DNA from: Parapedobacter luteus
GTDB taxonomy: Bacteria > Bacteroidota > Bacteroidia > Sphingobacteriales > Sphingobacteriaceae
Assembly (NCBI RefSeq): GCF_900168055.1
Contig: NZ_FUYS01000003.1
Coordinates: 496,001 to 560,000, forward strand
Reading direction: 5' to 3'
Length of the DNA stretch: 64,000 nucleotides
Every line of letters starts with the position of its first letter. The stretch's first letter is position 1. Made by a program: the position numbers and the translations under genes. The notes under the pieces were generated by a model, which was given only the letters and a program-made list of their open reading frames with translations, did no database searches and was not told the DNA's origin. Shown one piece after another: positions 46,969 through 56,318 of this stretch.

Positions 46969-48126
46969 TTATTCGAATGCTATGGTCACCGTATTCCCCG
47001 CTATCGTAAACGCCGCACCACTTACATAGCTCAGCATCTCCAATACCTCGGAAATATTCACGTTCCGCCGGATGGCACCACTATAGCCTTTGTTGGTCGG
47101 GTAGGTCCCTTGGTATTTCACCTCCACATCGTACCAACGCGATAGTTGGGCCATGATTTCGTCGATGTTATCACTTTTAAAATAAAAATCCCCTTGTTTC
47201 CAGGCGATGGCTTTCTCAATGTTTGCCGGCAGCACCGTGATGTGTTCGCCCACTTTCGCCTCCTGTCCCGGGGCCAGCAGCCGCTCACCTGTCGGGTTAG
47301 ACACCCGCACGGCTCCCTGCAGCAACGTGGTAGACATCACCTTATCGTATGCATTGATATTGAAATGCGTGCCCAGCACTTCCACTTTGTTGCCATTTAC
47401 ATTGACAAGGAATGGCTTTTCGACATCATGAGCCACTTCAAAATAAGCCTCTCCCTGCAAGAACACCTCCCGGTCGTCTGGCCCGAAGTGTACCGGAAAC
47501 CGCAGTTCGGACATGGCGTTCAGCCATACTTTCGTACCATCCGACAGCGTGATGCTGAACGTCCCGGCCTTGGGCACCACGAGCGTATTATAGATCAACC
47601 GATCGTCGTGGCTTGCACCCTGCCCATACATCAGCTCGCCCCCGCTGGTGACGATCTGCGTACCATCCTGCTCCTGCAGCTCGTGCTGGTACACCTCTAA
47701 ATCCACCAGCCGCCCGTCTGACAGCCTCAGCAATGCCTTACTTCTGCCGGGCGCCACATCGTTGGCATACTGCTTGTCGGGGACAGGCTGCTGGTCGGCG
47801 GTCGTTCTGGTCAGCTGTCCGGAAAATTTAATACCCAAAAACGTAATCAGGGCTATCGCCGCCGCCACGCCGGTAAAACCCAACAGCCGTTTCCACCGTC
47901 TTCTTGTGCTTCGTGTCGAAAAACGCTCCCAGGCCGCATCCGTGTCTATACTGTTCAAGAACGCTATATCCGCATCCGATTCCCGTCCCTGAAATGATGC
48001 CAGCATTTCCTGATGCTCCGGCGACTCCGCCAACCATTGCTGGAAGACTTCATTTTCATCTTCCGACAAGTTGTTTTGGAGATACTTGCTGACCAATTTT
48101 GCGATTTGGTACGTTTTCGGATCCAT
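46969..48126 (-). CDS. FecR-family anti-sigma factor
   Basis: A 385-residue inner-membrane protein. The cytoplasmic N-terminus (residues 1-80) binds the sigma factor. A transmembrane helix lies at about 86-106 (GFTGVAAAIALITFLGIKF). The periplasmic FecR domain (about 180-290) shows VVPKAGTFSITLSDGTKVWLNAMSELRFPV and GEAYFEVAHDVEKPFLVNV, followed by a DUF4974-type C-terminal domain (GDFYFKSDNIDEIMAQLSRWYDVEVKYQG). It receives a signal from an STN-bearing transporter. It lies between the sigma factor (118 bases upstream) and the third susC. Confidence 0.95.
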   Translation of the reverse strand: MDPKTYQIAKLVSKYLQNNLSEDENEVFQQWLAESPEHQEMLASFQGRESDADIAFLNSIDTDAAWERFSTRSTRRRWKRLLGFTGVAAAIALITFLGIKFSGQLTRTTADQQPVPDKQYANDVAPGRSKALLRLSDGRLVDLEVYQHELQEQDGTQIVTSGGELMYGQGASHDDRLIYNTLVVPKAGTFSITLSDGTKVWLNAMSELRFPVHFGPDDREVFLQGEAYFEVAHDVEKPFLVNVNGNKVEVLGTHFNINAYDKVMSTTLLQGAVRVSNPTGERLLAPGQEAKVGEHITVLPANIEKAIAWKQGDFYFKSDNIDEIMAQLSRWYDVEVKYQGTYPTNKGYSGAIRRNVNISEVLEMLSYVSGAAFTIAGNTVTIAFE

Positions 48127-48244
48127 TTATGTCATGATTAGTTACCGCAACAGGGCATAAAACCACACACCGCGCGGAAGAAGCCGAGCTCCCGTATTTA
48201 ATATAAGAAAACGAAAGCAGGTAAAAGGGTGACAAGAAAATAAA

Positions 48245-48784
48245 TCAACTATCAAAAAAAAGCAACAAGAGCCCGAGGAGTTCGGGATTAAACTTGCTTT
48301 TAATAAGTTTCATTCCCCGCTGTTTCTGGGTTTTTACGGTGTTGATGCTGATGTTCAGCTTTTCGGCAATCTTGAGATTAGACAGCCCTTCCAAGTAGCC
48401 CATGCGGAATACCTGCCGGCAGCTTTCCGGCATGGCCTGCATGATACGATGGATTTCATCCATCACTTCCGAGCGGATGATTTTGGCCATCACGTGGGAT
48501 TCCTCAAAATCTTCCGGGCGGTAATATCCCAAAAACCGCTGCACCACCTTTTCATGACGCGAAAGGTTGAAACAAGCATTCCGCACGGCGCTGTACAAAA
48601 AGTTCTTAATGGCTACGTCATCTTCGACCAACGCATCACAGTTCTTCAAATAAGCCATGAATGCATCCTGCACGATGTCTTCGGCCAATACCTTATCGTG
48701 GACGAATTGCCAGGCAAAATGGCAAAGTCGCGGATAGTACTTTTTGAATAGCGCTTCAGGCAATAAGCTGTAATGATCTTCCAT
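48245..48784 (-). CDS. ECF RNA polymerase sigma factor (FecI-like)
   Basis: A 179-residue ECF sigma factor. Region 2 spans about 20-90 (FAWQFVHDKVLAEDIVQDAFMAYLKN) and region 4 about 115-165 (VFRMGYLEGLSNLKIAEKLNISINTVKTQKQRGMKLIKSKF). There is no extra domain. It belongs to the group paired with FecR in Bacteroidota and is expected to drive one or more of the susC operons. The C-terminus is short and hydrophobic (LLGLLLLFFDS). It is divergent from mrpA across a 222-base gap that is AT-rich near 48860-48960. Confidence 0.95.
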   Translation of the reverse strand: MEDHYSLLPEALFKKYYPRLCHFAWQFVHDKVLAEDIVQDAFMAYLKNCDALVEDDVAIKNFLYSAVRNACFNLSRHEKVVQRFLGYYRPEDFEESHVMAKIIRSEVMDEIHRIMQAMPESCRQVFRMGYLEGLSNLKIAEKLNISINTVKTQKQRGMKLIKSKFNPELLGLLLLFFDS

Positions 48785-49006
48785 TTAATTGTGACCGGGA
48801 TAACCAACGTGACAAAACTCCATAAAATAAAACCAGTCCCTCGCTCAATTCACAGTGTGTTTACAATTGGATGTCCAAATATTAACATTATAAATAAAAA
48901 TAACAAAAAAACTTCAGATTCTAATCCCGCTTTTTCAACTTTTATGCATCAGCGTTGAAAAAAATGCGTATTTTAGTCGCTTTCCGCGAACAAAACAAAC
49001 GAACAG

Positions 49007-51316
49007 ATGCTATTCGCTGTACTTGCAGGTTTTATTGTTTCCATTCTCTACATCCCCTTCGGCCGGTTCTTGAAAGGCAAGCTGGCGGGGCTGGCGGCAC
49101 TACTGCCCATCAGCTTGTTCGCCTATTTTGTCAGCTTCATTCCCGCTGTCAGCGACGGGCAGCGTGTGACGTTCCATCAGCCGTGGGTACCTTCATTGGG
49201 CATCAATTTCGATTTCCACCTGGATGGGCTATCGCTGCTATTCAGCCTGCTCATCACCGGTATCGGCTCACTGGTCTTTCTCTATGCGGCCCCCTATCTC
49301 CGGGGGCATCGATACCTTGATCGTTTTTATGCGTACCTAAGCCTGTTTATGGCGGCCATGCTGGGGGTCGTGCTTGCAGACAACGTGCTGTTGCTTTTTA
49401 TCTTTTGGGAACTTACCAGCATCAGCTCCTTCTTTCTTATCGGTTTCAACAACGACAATGCCGCCTCGCGCAAAAGCTCGCTGATCGCCCTCGGGGTGAC
49501 GGGCGGCGGCGGCTTCCTGCTTATGGCCGGTCTGGTGCTGATGGGCCACCTATCCGGCAGCTATTCCATCCAAGCGATGGTCGAGACCAACGAATACCTC
49601 AAAAACCACGTGTTATACGGGCTGATCCTCCTGTTGGTCTTCGCTGGCGCATTTACCAAATCGGCGCAATTCCCCTTCCACTTCTGGCTACCGGGGGCAA
49701 TGAAAGCGCCCACTCCCATATCCGCATACCTACACTCGGCCACCATGGTCAAGGCGGGGGTCTATCTCCTGGCCCGGCTTTATCCGGTACTGGGCGGCAC
49801 CGATTACTGGACCTATCCGCTGATTATCATCGGCGGCATCACCATGCTCTACAGCGCTTTCCATTCAATATTCCGCACCGATCTGAAAGGCATACTGGCC
49901 TATTCGACCATTTCTGCACTGGGTATCCTCGTGTTCCTTATCGGTATCGGCACGCCGCAGTCGCTGCTGGCCGCCTCGGTATTCATTTTGGTCCATGCGC
50001 TGTACAAAGCATCATTATTTTTGATCACCGGGGTAATTGACCACGAAACCGGCACGCGTGACATTACGCAGCTGGCCGGTCTAAGGAAGGTCCTGTTTCC
50101 GCTGGCCATAGCGGGCTTGCTCGCCGCCCTCTCAAGCGCCGGCCTGCCTTTCACCTTTGGCTTCATCGGCAAAGATTTGGTGTATGAAGCCACGCTGCAT
50201 ACCGATGGGGTGATGCCCATTATCCTTACGGCGCTTGCGGTCGTCACCAATATTTTCCTGCTATACGCCGGCCTGCTTGCCGGCCTGAAACCCTTCACTG
50301 GCCAGCTGCCTGATCGGTACCAACGCATTCACCTGCCGTCGTTGCTGATGTGGGCACCGCCGTTGCTGTTGGCCCTGTTGGGTATTGCCTTTGGGGCATT
50401 CCCTGCCATAGCAGACGCTTCGCTGCTCAATCCGGCTGCCTCGGCAATGATCAACAAGCCGATTGACACGCCACTGAAAATCTGGCACGGCTTCAACCTG
50501 GTGCTATTGCTCAGCGGCTTGACGCTTGCATTGGGTGCCTTCCTGTACCTGATGCGCAAGCCTTCGGCTTCCGGTCTGGACTGGATCGAACGATTCAACA
50601 ACCTGTCACCCAAACACGTTATCAGCCAGTTGACACATTATGTACGCCACTTTGCCATCCGGTATACCCGTACGCTGCACAATGGCCTCCTGCGGGTGTA
50701 CCTGCTCCGTATCGTTGTATTTGCCACCTTGCTGCTGGCCTTCCGCCTTTTTGCCGGCGGCAACATTTACCTGTTGCCCGGTTACCTGACGCCCCTGAGC
50801 GTCTACGAGATCGCCGTCGTGTGCATCCTGATTGCGGCCATTTACCTTACGGTCACCTCCTCTTCGCGGCTTACGGTCGTGGTGGCCACCAGCGTCATCG
50901 GCTACGGCATGTGCCTTTTGTTCGTCTTTTACAGTGCACCGGACTTGGCCATGACCCAGTTTACCATTGATACCCTTACCGTGGTGCTGTTTGTACTGGT
51001 ACTATTCCGGCTGCCGCCATTCCTCAATTTTGCCAACCGCGGTGCCCGGATACGTGATTGGGTGGTCGCCGCCACATTCGGCGCAATCATTACCCTGATA
51101 GGCATACAGGTTTTGAATCAATCGTTTGACGACGCGGTGAGCAAGTTTTACGGCGACAATGCCTACATCCTGGCAAAAGGAAAAAATGTAGTCAACGTCA
51201 TTTTGGTTGATTTCCGTGGCATGGACACCCTATTCGAAATTGTGGTATTGAGCATCGCCGCCATAGGCGTGTTCAGCCTGTTGAAACTAAAGCTCAAAGC
51301 ATCCGAAAAAGAATAA
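49007..51316 (+). CDS. mrpA: Mrp Na+/H+ antiporter subunit A
   Basis: A 769-residue integral membrane protein with about 20 transmembrane helices. The first 500 residues are NuoL-like (FIFWELTSISSFFLIGF with the key glutamate; FWLPGAMKAPTPISAYLHSATMVKAGVYLLARL). The C-terminal part has the DUF4040 segment (PDLAMTQFTIDTLTVVLFVLVLFRLP). It is the largest subunit of the seven-part cation/proton antiporter that exports Na+ and maintains cytoplasmic pH. It is the first gene of the mrpABCDEFG operon and is 2 bases from mrpB. Confidence 0.96.
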   Translation: MLFAVLAGFIVSILYIPFGRFLKGKLAGLAALLPISLFAYFVSFIPAVSDGQRVTFHQPWVPSLGINFDFHLDGLSLLFSLLITGIGSLVFLYAAPYLRGHRYLDRFYAYLSLFMAAMLGVVLADNVLLLFIFWELTSISSFFLIGFNNDNAASRKSSLIALGVTGGGGFLLMAGLVLMGHLSGSYSIQAMVETNEYLKNHVLYGLILLLVFAGAFTKSAQFPFHFWLPGAMKAPTPISAYLHSATMVKAGVYLLARLYPVLGGTDYWTYPLIIIGGITMLYSAFHSIFRTDLKGILAYSTISALGILVFLIGIGTPQSLLAASVFILVHALYKASLFLITGVIDHETGTRDITQLAGLRKVLFPLAIAGLLAALSSAGLPFTFGFIGKDLVYEATLHTDGVMPIILTALAVVTNIFLLYAGLLAGLKPFTGQLPDRYQRIHLPSLLMWAPPLLLALLGIAFGAFPAIADASLLNPAASAMINKPIDTPLKIWHGFNLVLLLSGLTLALGAFLYLMRKPSASGLDWIERFNNLSPKHVISQLTHYVRHFAIRYTRTLHNGLLRVYLLRIVVFATLLLAFRLFAGGNIYLLPGYLTPLSVYEIAVVCILIAAIYLTVTSSSRLTVVVATSVIGYGMCLLFVFYSAPDLAMTQFTIDTLTVVLFVLVLFRLPPFLNFANRGARIRDWVVAATFGAIITLIGIQVLNQSFDDAVSKFYGDNAYILAKGKNVVNVILVDFRGMDTLFEIVVLSIAAIGVFSLLKLKLKASEKE

Positions 51317-51318
51317 CC

Positions 51319-51732
51319 ATGAAAAGCACGATATTAAACACGGCATCAAGCTACTTATTGCCCATTCTGTTACTTTTTTCGATATTCATTCTGCTGCGGG
51401 GACACTACCATCCAGGCGGTGGCTTTGTTGGTGGCCTTATCGCTTCCATTGCCTTTGTGCTGCATAGCTTTACCCACGGCACGGACGACACACTCAAGCT
51501 GCTCCGTATCCATCCAGGCGTACTGATTCCGGTAGGGCTTGGGCTTGCCGTCCTGAGCATGTTTGCACCCGTACTCATCGGCGATCCGGTGATGACCGGT
51601 TTGTGGTTTGACGAGCCTTTCCCTGTCATCGGCCTTATCGGCTCGGCACTGTTTTTTGACATCGGCGTGTACATTGTGGTCGTTGGCGTGGTGCTCACCA
51701 TATTGTTTACCATATCCCAATACAGCGAATAG
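51319..51732 (+). CDS. mrpB: Mrp antiporter subunit B
   Basis: A 137-residue protein with four transmembrane helices. Residues about 28-49 read [22 protein letters not shown], the MnhB/MrpB signature. It begins 2 bases after mrpA and ends 2 bases before mrpC. It is an inner-membrane subunit of the Na+/H+ antiporter. Confidence 0.95.
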   Translation: MKSTILNTASSYLLPILLLFSIFILLRGHYHPGGGFVGGLIASIAFVLHSFTHGTDDTLKLLRIHPGVLIPVGLGLAVLSMFAPVLIGDPVMTGLWFDEPFPVIGLIGSALFFDIGVYIVVVGVVLTILFTISQYSE

Positions 51733-51734
51733 CC

Positions 51735-52091
51735 ATGGAACTATTACTCGTCATTTTACTCGGAGTCCTGTATGCGGCGGGCATTTTTATGTTGCTCAGG
51801 AGGAGCATGGTCAAGCTGCTCATCGGCCTCATCCTGCTGGGTAATGGTGCCAACCTCATGATTTTCCTGGCAGGCGGCATCACCCGGGGCAAACCCCCTG
51901 TCATTGATGATGCGGCCAAGCTTTTCACCGATATCTACGCCGATCCCATTCCCCAAGCGTTGATTCTGACGGCCATCGTTATCAGCTTTGGGCTCCAGGC
52001 CTTTGCCATTGTACTGTTGAAGCGGGTATACGTATTGATCAATTCGGATGACCTCGACGATTTAAACACCCCGGAAGAAGAAGATATATGA
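51735..52091 (+). CDS. mrpC: Mrp antiporter subunit C
   Basis: A 118-residue NuoK-like subunit with three helices. [26 protein letters not shown] is the conserved second-helix segment, and [28 protein letters not shown] the third. Its stop overlaps the start of mrpD by ATGA, implying coupled translation. Confidence 0.95.
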   Translation: MELLLVILLGVLYAAGIFMLLRRSMVKLLIGLILLGNGANLMIFLAGGITRGKPPVIDDAAKLFTDIYADPIPQALILTAIVISFGLQAFAIVLLKRVYVLINSDDLDDLNTPEEEDI

Positions 52092-53611
52092 TTGATAATA
52101 CGCTCATTTTTCCTGTAATCGTTCATTTGTTTACGGCCATTGTGCAGCTGTTTTTCTGGCGCAAGACCGTTGCCCAGCGCATTGTCAGCATCACGGGCAG
52201 CCTCATCGCGATGCTGTTGGCTACACGCCTCTTCACGGCGGTGTGGAACGACGGCATCCGCACCATGCAGGCAGCGGGATGGGACGCGCCTTTTGGCATC
52301 ACGTTCGTAGCCGATGTATTCAGCAGCACCATGGTGCTGCTCACCTCGTTTTCCGGCTTGGCGGTATCCATTTATTCCGCCACCGGCGTCGCACGCGGGC
52401 GCATGCTGTACGGCTATTTCCCGATATTCCATTTCCTGCTGATGGGGCTCAACGGCGCGTTTCTTAGCGGCGACATCTTCAACCTGTACGTGTGGTTCGA
52501 GGTGATCATCATCGCGTCATTCGTGCTCATGACACTCGGTGGCCGCAAGGCGCAGATTGAGGGTGCCGTCAAATACATGGCCATGAACATCCTGGCTTCC
52601 ACGTTCTTCCTCACCGGCATCGGCATCCTTTACGGCATCACCGGCACACTCAACATGGCCGACCTGTCGCTCAAAATCGCCGCTCTCGAAAACCGCAAGC
52701 TGGTAGACCTCACGGCCAGCTTCTTCATCATTGGCTTCGGCATCAAGTCGGCTGTCTTCCCACTGTACTTTTGGCTGCCCTCGTCGTACCATACGCCGCC
52801 CTCTGCGGTTGCGGCCGTCTTCGGGGGGTTATTGACCAAAGTGGGCATTTACGCCTTGTTCCGTGTTTTTACCCTCATTTTCATCCCCGACGATTTCCTG
52901 GCCACGCTGCTGGTCATCCTGGCGATATTTACCATCCTCACGGGCACCTTTGGCGCGGTCATCAAAAACAATATCCGCCGGGTATTTTCGTACCTTATCG
53001 TCTGCCACATCGGCTTCATGTTAGGCGGCTTGGGCATGTATTCGGAGATTGCGCTTACGGGAGCGCTGCTCTATTTATTTCATGACATCATGGTCAAGAC
53101 GAATATCTTCCTTATCGCCGGCCTTATCCGGAAGCTACGCGGTACGATGAACATGGATAAGCTCGGCGGCCTCTATGCCGAGTACCCGTTATTGTCACTG
53201 GTTATGGCCCTCGTGCTCTTTTCGCTGGTGGGCGTGCCGCCGCTCTCTGGATTCTGGCCCAAAATTTACCTGTTTGAGGCCGGCTTCATGGACGGGCAGT
53301 ATGCGCTGGTGGCCGCTATCATCGTGGGCAGCTTTGCCACCCTATACGTCATCGCCAAACTATGGGCCAAGGTATTCTGGAAAGACCAGCCGGACGCACC
53401 GGACGGGGAAACGCCCGCGGACGAGTTCAAGCCGCTCAACCCGTTCAGGAAATCACTTTTGGTCGTGCCGATTGTTTTCTTGGCAGCCATCACGCTGTAC
53501 ATCGGTCTGGCCGCTGAAAATGTTGCCGCGGTGGCCAAACACATCGCACACGAGATGAAAGACATTTCACCGTATATCGAAGCCGTTTTAGGACCCAATG
53601 TATCACCGTAA
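52088..53611 (+). CDS. mrpD: Mrp antiporter subunit D
   Basis: A 507-residue NuoM/NuoN-like subunit with about 14 transmembrane helices. The key glutamate is in [20 protein letters not shown], and [34 protein letters not shown] is the ion-channel segment. An extra hydrophilic loop ([17 protein letters not shown]) lies near the C-terminus. It is directly coupled to mrpC and 12 bases from mrpE. Confidence 0.96.
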   Translation: MIDNTLIFPVIVHLFTAIVQLFFWRKTVAQRIVSITGSLIAMLLATRLFTAVWNDGIRTMQAAGWDAPFGITFVADVFSSTMVLLTSFSGLAVSIYSATGVARGRMLYGYFPIFHFLLMGLNGAFLSGDIFNLYVWFEVIIIASFVLMTLGGRKAQIEGAVKYMAMNILASTFFLTGIGILYGITGTLNMADLSLKIAALENRKLVDLTASFFIIGFGIKSAVFPLYFWLPSSYHTPPSAVAAVFGGLLTKVGIYALFRVFTLIFIPDDFLATLLVILAIFTILTGTFGAVIKNNIRRVFSYLIVCHIGFMLGGLGMYSEIALTGALLYLFHDIMVKTNIFLIAGLIRKLRGTMNMDKLGGLYAEYPLLSLVMALVLFSLVGVPPLSGFWPKIYLFEAGFMDGQYALVAAIIVGSFATLYVIAKLWAKVFWKDQPDAPDGETPADEFKPLNPFRKSLLVVPIVFLAAITLYIGLAAENVAAVAKHIAHEMKDISPYIEAVLGPNVSP

Positions 53612-53623
53612 AAACGTAACGTC

Positions 53624-54100
53624 ATGGTAAAACAATTTTTGATGAACCTCCTGCTCGCCTTCACCTGGGTTGCATTGACGGGCGTACTGTCCTACTCCAA
53701 CTTCCTATTTGGCTTTGCCGTTGGTTTTCTGTTGCTGTGGCTGATGAACCGCAATGAAAGCGACCACCGCTATTTCACGCGCGTGCCGAAGATTATCGGG
53801 TTTTTCCTGTATTTCCTATATGAAATGATCCGCGCCAACATCCAGGTGGCCTATGACGTTATCACACCCAAGTTTTTTATGAAACCCGGCATTGTCAAGT
53901 ATCCGATGAATGCCAAGAGCGATTTTGAGATCAACCTGCTCTCTACGGTCATCTCCCTGACGCCGGGCACCCTTATCCTCGATGTGAGCGAAGACCGCAA
54001 AGTACTGTACATCCATGTGATGTATCTCAGAGACAAAGATCAGTTCATCCAGCAAATCAAGGATGGTTTTGAACGCAGACTATTGGAGATTATACGATGA
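53624..54100 (+). CDS. mrpE: Mrp antiporter subunit E
   Basis: A 158-residue MrpE. It has two or three N-terminal helices and the conserved cytoplasmic part IINLLSTVISLTPGTLILDVSEDRKVLYIHVMY (here ending in that pattern after AKSDFE). Its last four bases overlap mrpF. Confidence 0.94.
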   Translation: MVKQFLMNLLLAFTWVALTGVLSYSNFLFGFAVGFLLLWLMNRNESDHRYFTRVPKIIGFFLYFLYEMIRANIQVAYDVITPKFFMKPGIVKYPMNAKSDFEINLLSTVISLTPGTLILDVSEDRKVLYIHVMYLRDKDQFIQQIKDGFERRLLEIIR

Positions 54101-54369
54101 CATTAAGTACCTATATTGATTACGTGATTTTGCCCATTCTGGGCGTAGCCTTGCTGCTGGTATTGGTCCGGATATTCAAGGGTCCCACGATCGTGGATCG
54201 CGTGATAGCCTTGGACCTGCTGATAACCATTGGCGTGGGCGTCATCACGGTATTCAGCATTAGCACACAAAAATCGACATTCATCGATGTGGCGATGATT
54301 CTTGCGCTGATTGCCTTTCTGGGCACCATCGCGTTTTCGTATTACTTAGAAAAAAGGGGGAGAAAATGA
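54097..54369 (+). CDS. mrpF: Mrp antiporter subunit F
   Basis: A 90-residue subunit with three helices. It shows RIFKGPTIVDRVIALDLL, the family signature, and the ALIAFLGTIAFSYYLEKRG C-terminus. It overlaps both mrpE and mrpG by four bases (ATGA). Confidence 0.95.
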   Translation: MTLSTYIDYVILPILGVALLLVLVRIFKGPTIVDRVIALDLLITIGVGVITVFSISTQKSTFIDVAMILALIAFLGTIAFSYYLEKRGRK

Positions 54370-54758
54370 TCGATATTCTTATTGGCACATTATGCACCAT
54401 CGGTGCAGTCGCTATCCTTATTGCCGCCATCGGCATCCTGCGGATGCCCGATTTCTATTTACGGCTATCCGTCACGGTCAAGGCCGCCACACTTGGCGGG
54501 GGGTTGCTGCTGCTGAGCGCCGCCTTCTATTTCCCGGAAGAAGTGTCGGTGACGACCAAGGCAGTGGCCATCATCTTCTTCCTCACGCTCACCGCCCCTG
54601 TAGCGGCCCACCTCATTGGCCGTACCGCCTACTTCATCGGCACGGAAAAGTGGAAAGGCACCATACGAGACGATTTGGCGGGCATGTATGACAAGGAGAC
54701 CCACCAGCTCGGCAGTGGCGACAATGAAGGAGACAACATCTCGCACCCATCGTCGTGA
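54366..54758 (+). CDS. mrpG: Mrp antiporter subunit G
   Basis: A 130-residue subunit with three helices and the MrpG signature (AIGILRMPDFYLRLSVTVKAATLG). The family core is about 95 residues; the extra hydrophilic C-terminal tail (KETHQLGSGDNEGDNISHPSS) is polar. It is the last gene of the operon. No clear terminator hairpin is visible in the 33 bases before the convergent oxidoreductase gene. Confidence 0.95.
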   Translation: MIDILIGTLCTIGAVAILIAAIGILRMPDFYLRLSVTVKAATLGGGLLLLSAAFYFPEEVSVTTKAVAIIFFLTLTAPVAAHLIGRTAYFIGTEKWKGTIRDDLAGMYDKETHQLGSGDNEGDNISHPSS

Positions 54759-54791
54759 GGGATTCAGTTAGCGACGTGCATAACGCGATGA

Positions 54792-55892
54792 TTACACCAA
54801 TTCGGCGAGCGCCTCTTTCGTAAAGCCCCTTAGCTCATCTGCACGGCCCAACTTGATTTTGAGCAGCCAGTCCGGATCGGCCAACAAGGCCCTGCCTACG
54901 CCCACCAGGTCAAAATCGCCCCGGTCAAAACGGCGCAGCAGCTCATCCAACCCGCTTGGCACGGAGCTTTCGCCGCGGAAGGCGGCGAGGAACTCACCCG
55001 AAAGGCCGACCGACCCAACCGTAATCGTTGCTTTTCCCGTCAGTTTCTTGGCCCATCCGGCAAAGTTAAGATCAGCGCCTTCAAATTCAGCATCCCAGAA
55101 ACGGCGTTGCGAGCAATGGAAAATGTCCACACCCGCATCGGCCAATCGTTGCAGCCACGCTTCCATTTCCTGCGGTGTCTTGGCCAACTTGTTTCCATAA
55201 TCCGCAGGCTTCCATTGCGATAAACGCAGGATAATGGCAAAATCGTTACCCACCTGCCTCCGCACCTCTTTTACTACCTCTACGGCAAACCGGCTTCGCT
55301 CAACCAAGGTTTTACCGCCGTAGCCATCGGTCCGGGTGTTGGTGGCTTCCCAAAAAAACTGGTCGATCAAGTACCCATGTGCGCCATGGATTTCGACGCT
55401 GTCGAAGCCCAGCCGTTTGGCATCAGCGGCAGCACGGCCAAAAGCAAGAATGGTTGCCTCGATATCTGCCTCGGTCATGGCTACGCCATTGGCAAACCCC
55501 GGCCTATTGAATTCAGACGGCCCTTCAAACGGCATCGGCGGCAGCCAGCCCGAATGGTGGTTGTCCATAATGCCCTGGTGCCATATCTGGGGGGCCATGC
55601 TTCCACCGGCAGCATGCACTTCCTCGATGACCTGCTGCCAGCCCGCGAGCGCTTGCTGGCCATAAAAATGCGGAATATTCGGGTCGGCCGATGAAGAAGC
55701 CCGGTCAATGACCGTTCCTTCAGACAAAATCAGTCCCACCTCTCCGGCAGCGCGCTTAGCATAGTACCGCGCTACCTCAGCAGTAGGTATACCATTCGGC
55801 GAAAATGAACGTGTCATCGGCGCCATTACGATCCGATTTTTCAGGTTCAGGGATTTCAGTTGAAAAGGCTTAAAAAGCGTTGTCGTGTCCAT
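54792..55892 (-). CDS. Old Yellow Enzyme-type NADH:flavin oxidoreductase
   Basis: A 366-residue FMN-dependent ene-reductase. It opens with LFKPFQLKSLNLKNRIVMAPMTRSFSPNG, the OYE start. The substrate/flavin motif DSVEIHGAHGYLIDQFFWEATNTRTDGYGG (HGAHGYL...F..P/TN.R.D.YGG) and the C-terminal FDLVGVGRALLADPDWLLK follow. It reduces activated C=C bonds of enones or electrophilic toxins; the physiological substrate is unknown. It is 22 bases downstream of the ArsR-type regulator and probably cotranscribed with it. Confidence 0.93.
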   Translation of the reverse strand: MDTTTLFKPFQLKSLNLKNRIVMAPMTRSFSPNGIPTAEVARYYAKRAAGEVGLILSEGTVIDRASSSADPNIPHFYGQQALAGWQQVIEEVHAAGGSMAPQIWHQGIMDNHHSGWLPPMPFEGPSEFNRPGFANGVAMTEADIEATILAFGRAAADAKRLGFDSVEIHGAHGYLIDQFFWEATNTRTDGYGGKTLVERSRFAVEVVKEVRRQVGNDFAIILRLSQWKPADYGNKLAKTPQEMEAWLQRLADAGVDIFHCSQRRFWDAEFEGADLNFAGWAKKLTGKATITVGSVGLSGEFLAAFRGESSVPSGLDELLRRFDRGDFDLVGVGRALLADPDWLLKIKLGRADELRGFTKEALAELV

Positions 55893-55914
55893 TGAATTTG
55901 ATATCTTGAATGAC

Positions 55915-56214
55915 TTAAAGTGTAGATTGCACGAACTTTCCCAACGCCTCAAACGCTTCGTCGTTGCGTTTGTAATAGGTCCATTGCCCCATGCGGGTAG
56001 CCGTTATCAATCCCACCCGCTGCAGCAATGCCAAGTATTCGGATACCGTAGACTGCGTCAGCCCACATTTTTGCTGGATTTGCCCCACGCAACCCCCCAC
56101 TTCGGTAAACGAATGCCCCTGCGGCGGGAAATGCTTCTCCGGCTCCCGCAGCCACTGCAGAATTTGCAAACGCGTTTGGTTTGATAAGGCTTTGAAAATC
56201 TCCAGTTCGTTCAT
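55915..56214 (-). CDS. ArsR-family transcriptional regulator
   Basis: A 99-residue winged-helix repressor. It shows IFKALSNQTRLQILQWLREPEKHFP at the N-terminus, the recognition helix in CGLTQSTVSEYLALLQRVGLI and the wing TATRMGQWTYYKRNDE. Two cysteines (GGCVGQIQQKC) just before the recognition helix could bind metal or sense thiol-reactive compounds. That would fit the ene-reductase downstream. ATG 56214 gives the normal N-terminus; upstream codons overlap the promoter and operator. It probably represses itself and the OYE gene. Confidence 0.9.
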   Translation of the reverse strand: MNELEIFKALSNQTRLQILQWLREPEKHFPPQGHSFTEVGGCVGQIQQKCGLTQSTVSEYLALLQRVGLITATRMGQWTYYKRNDEAFEALGKFVQSTL

Positions 56215-56218
56215 GGCA

Positions 56219-56226
56219 CAAAGATA
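56219..56226 (-). promoter_or_regulatory. -7 promoter element for the ArsR gene
   Basis: The minus strand reads TATCTTTG, an exact TAnnTTTG match, ending only 4 bases before the ATG. The transcript would have almost no leader. It overlaps the palindromic operator. Confidence 0.6.
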
Positions 56227-56246
56227 TATCGGTTTTTCCCGATATA
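56225..56246. promoter_or_regulatory. palindromic operator candidate for the ArsR regulator
   Basis: TATATCGG (56225-56232) and CCGATATA (56239-56246) form a perfect 8+8 inverted repeat with a 6-base centre. This is the length and layout of an ArsR site. It overlaps the -7 element, so binding would block the promoter. Confidence 0.65.
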
Positions 56247-56301
56247 CCAATAAACAAACAACGTATGACATTCCTGTGATTCTGCATTGATTTTCAATTG
56301 C

Positions 56302-56309
56302 TACCTTTA
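56302..56309 (+). promoter_or_regulatory. -7-like element for the hydrolase gene
   Basis: TACCTTTA, one base from TAnnTTTG, ends 9 bases before the ATG at 56319. It rules out the in-frame TTG at 56298, which lies upstream of it. Confidence 0.4.
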
Positions 56310-56318
56310 ACTACCAAT

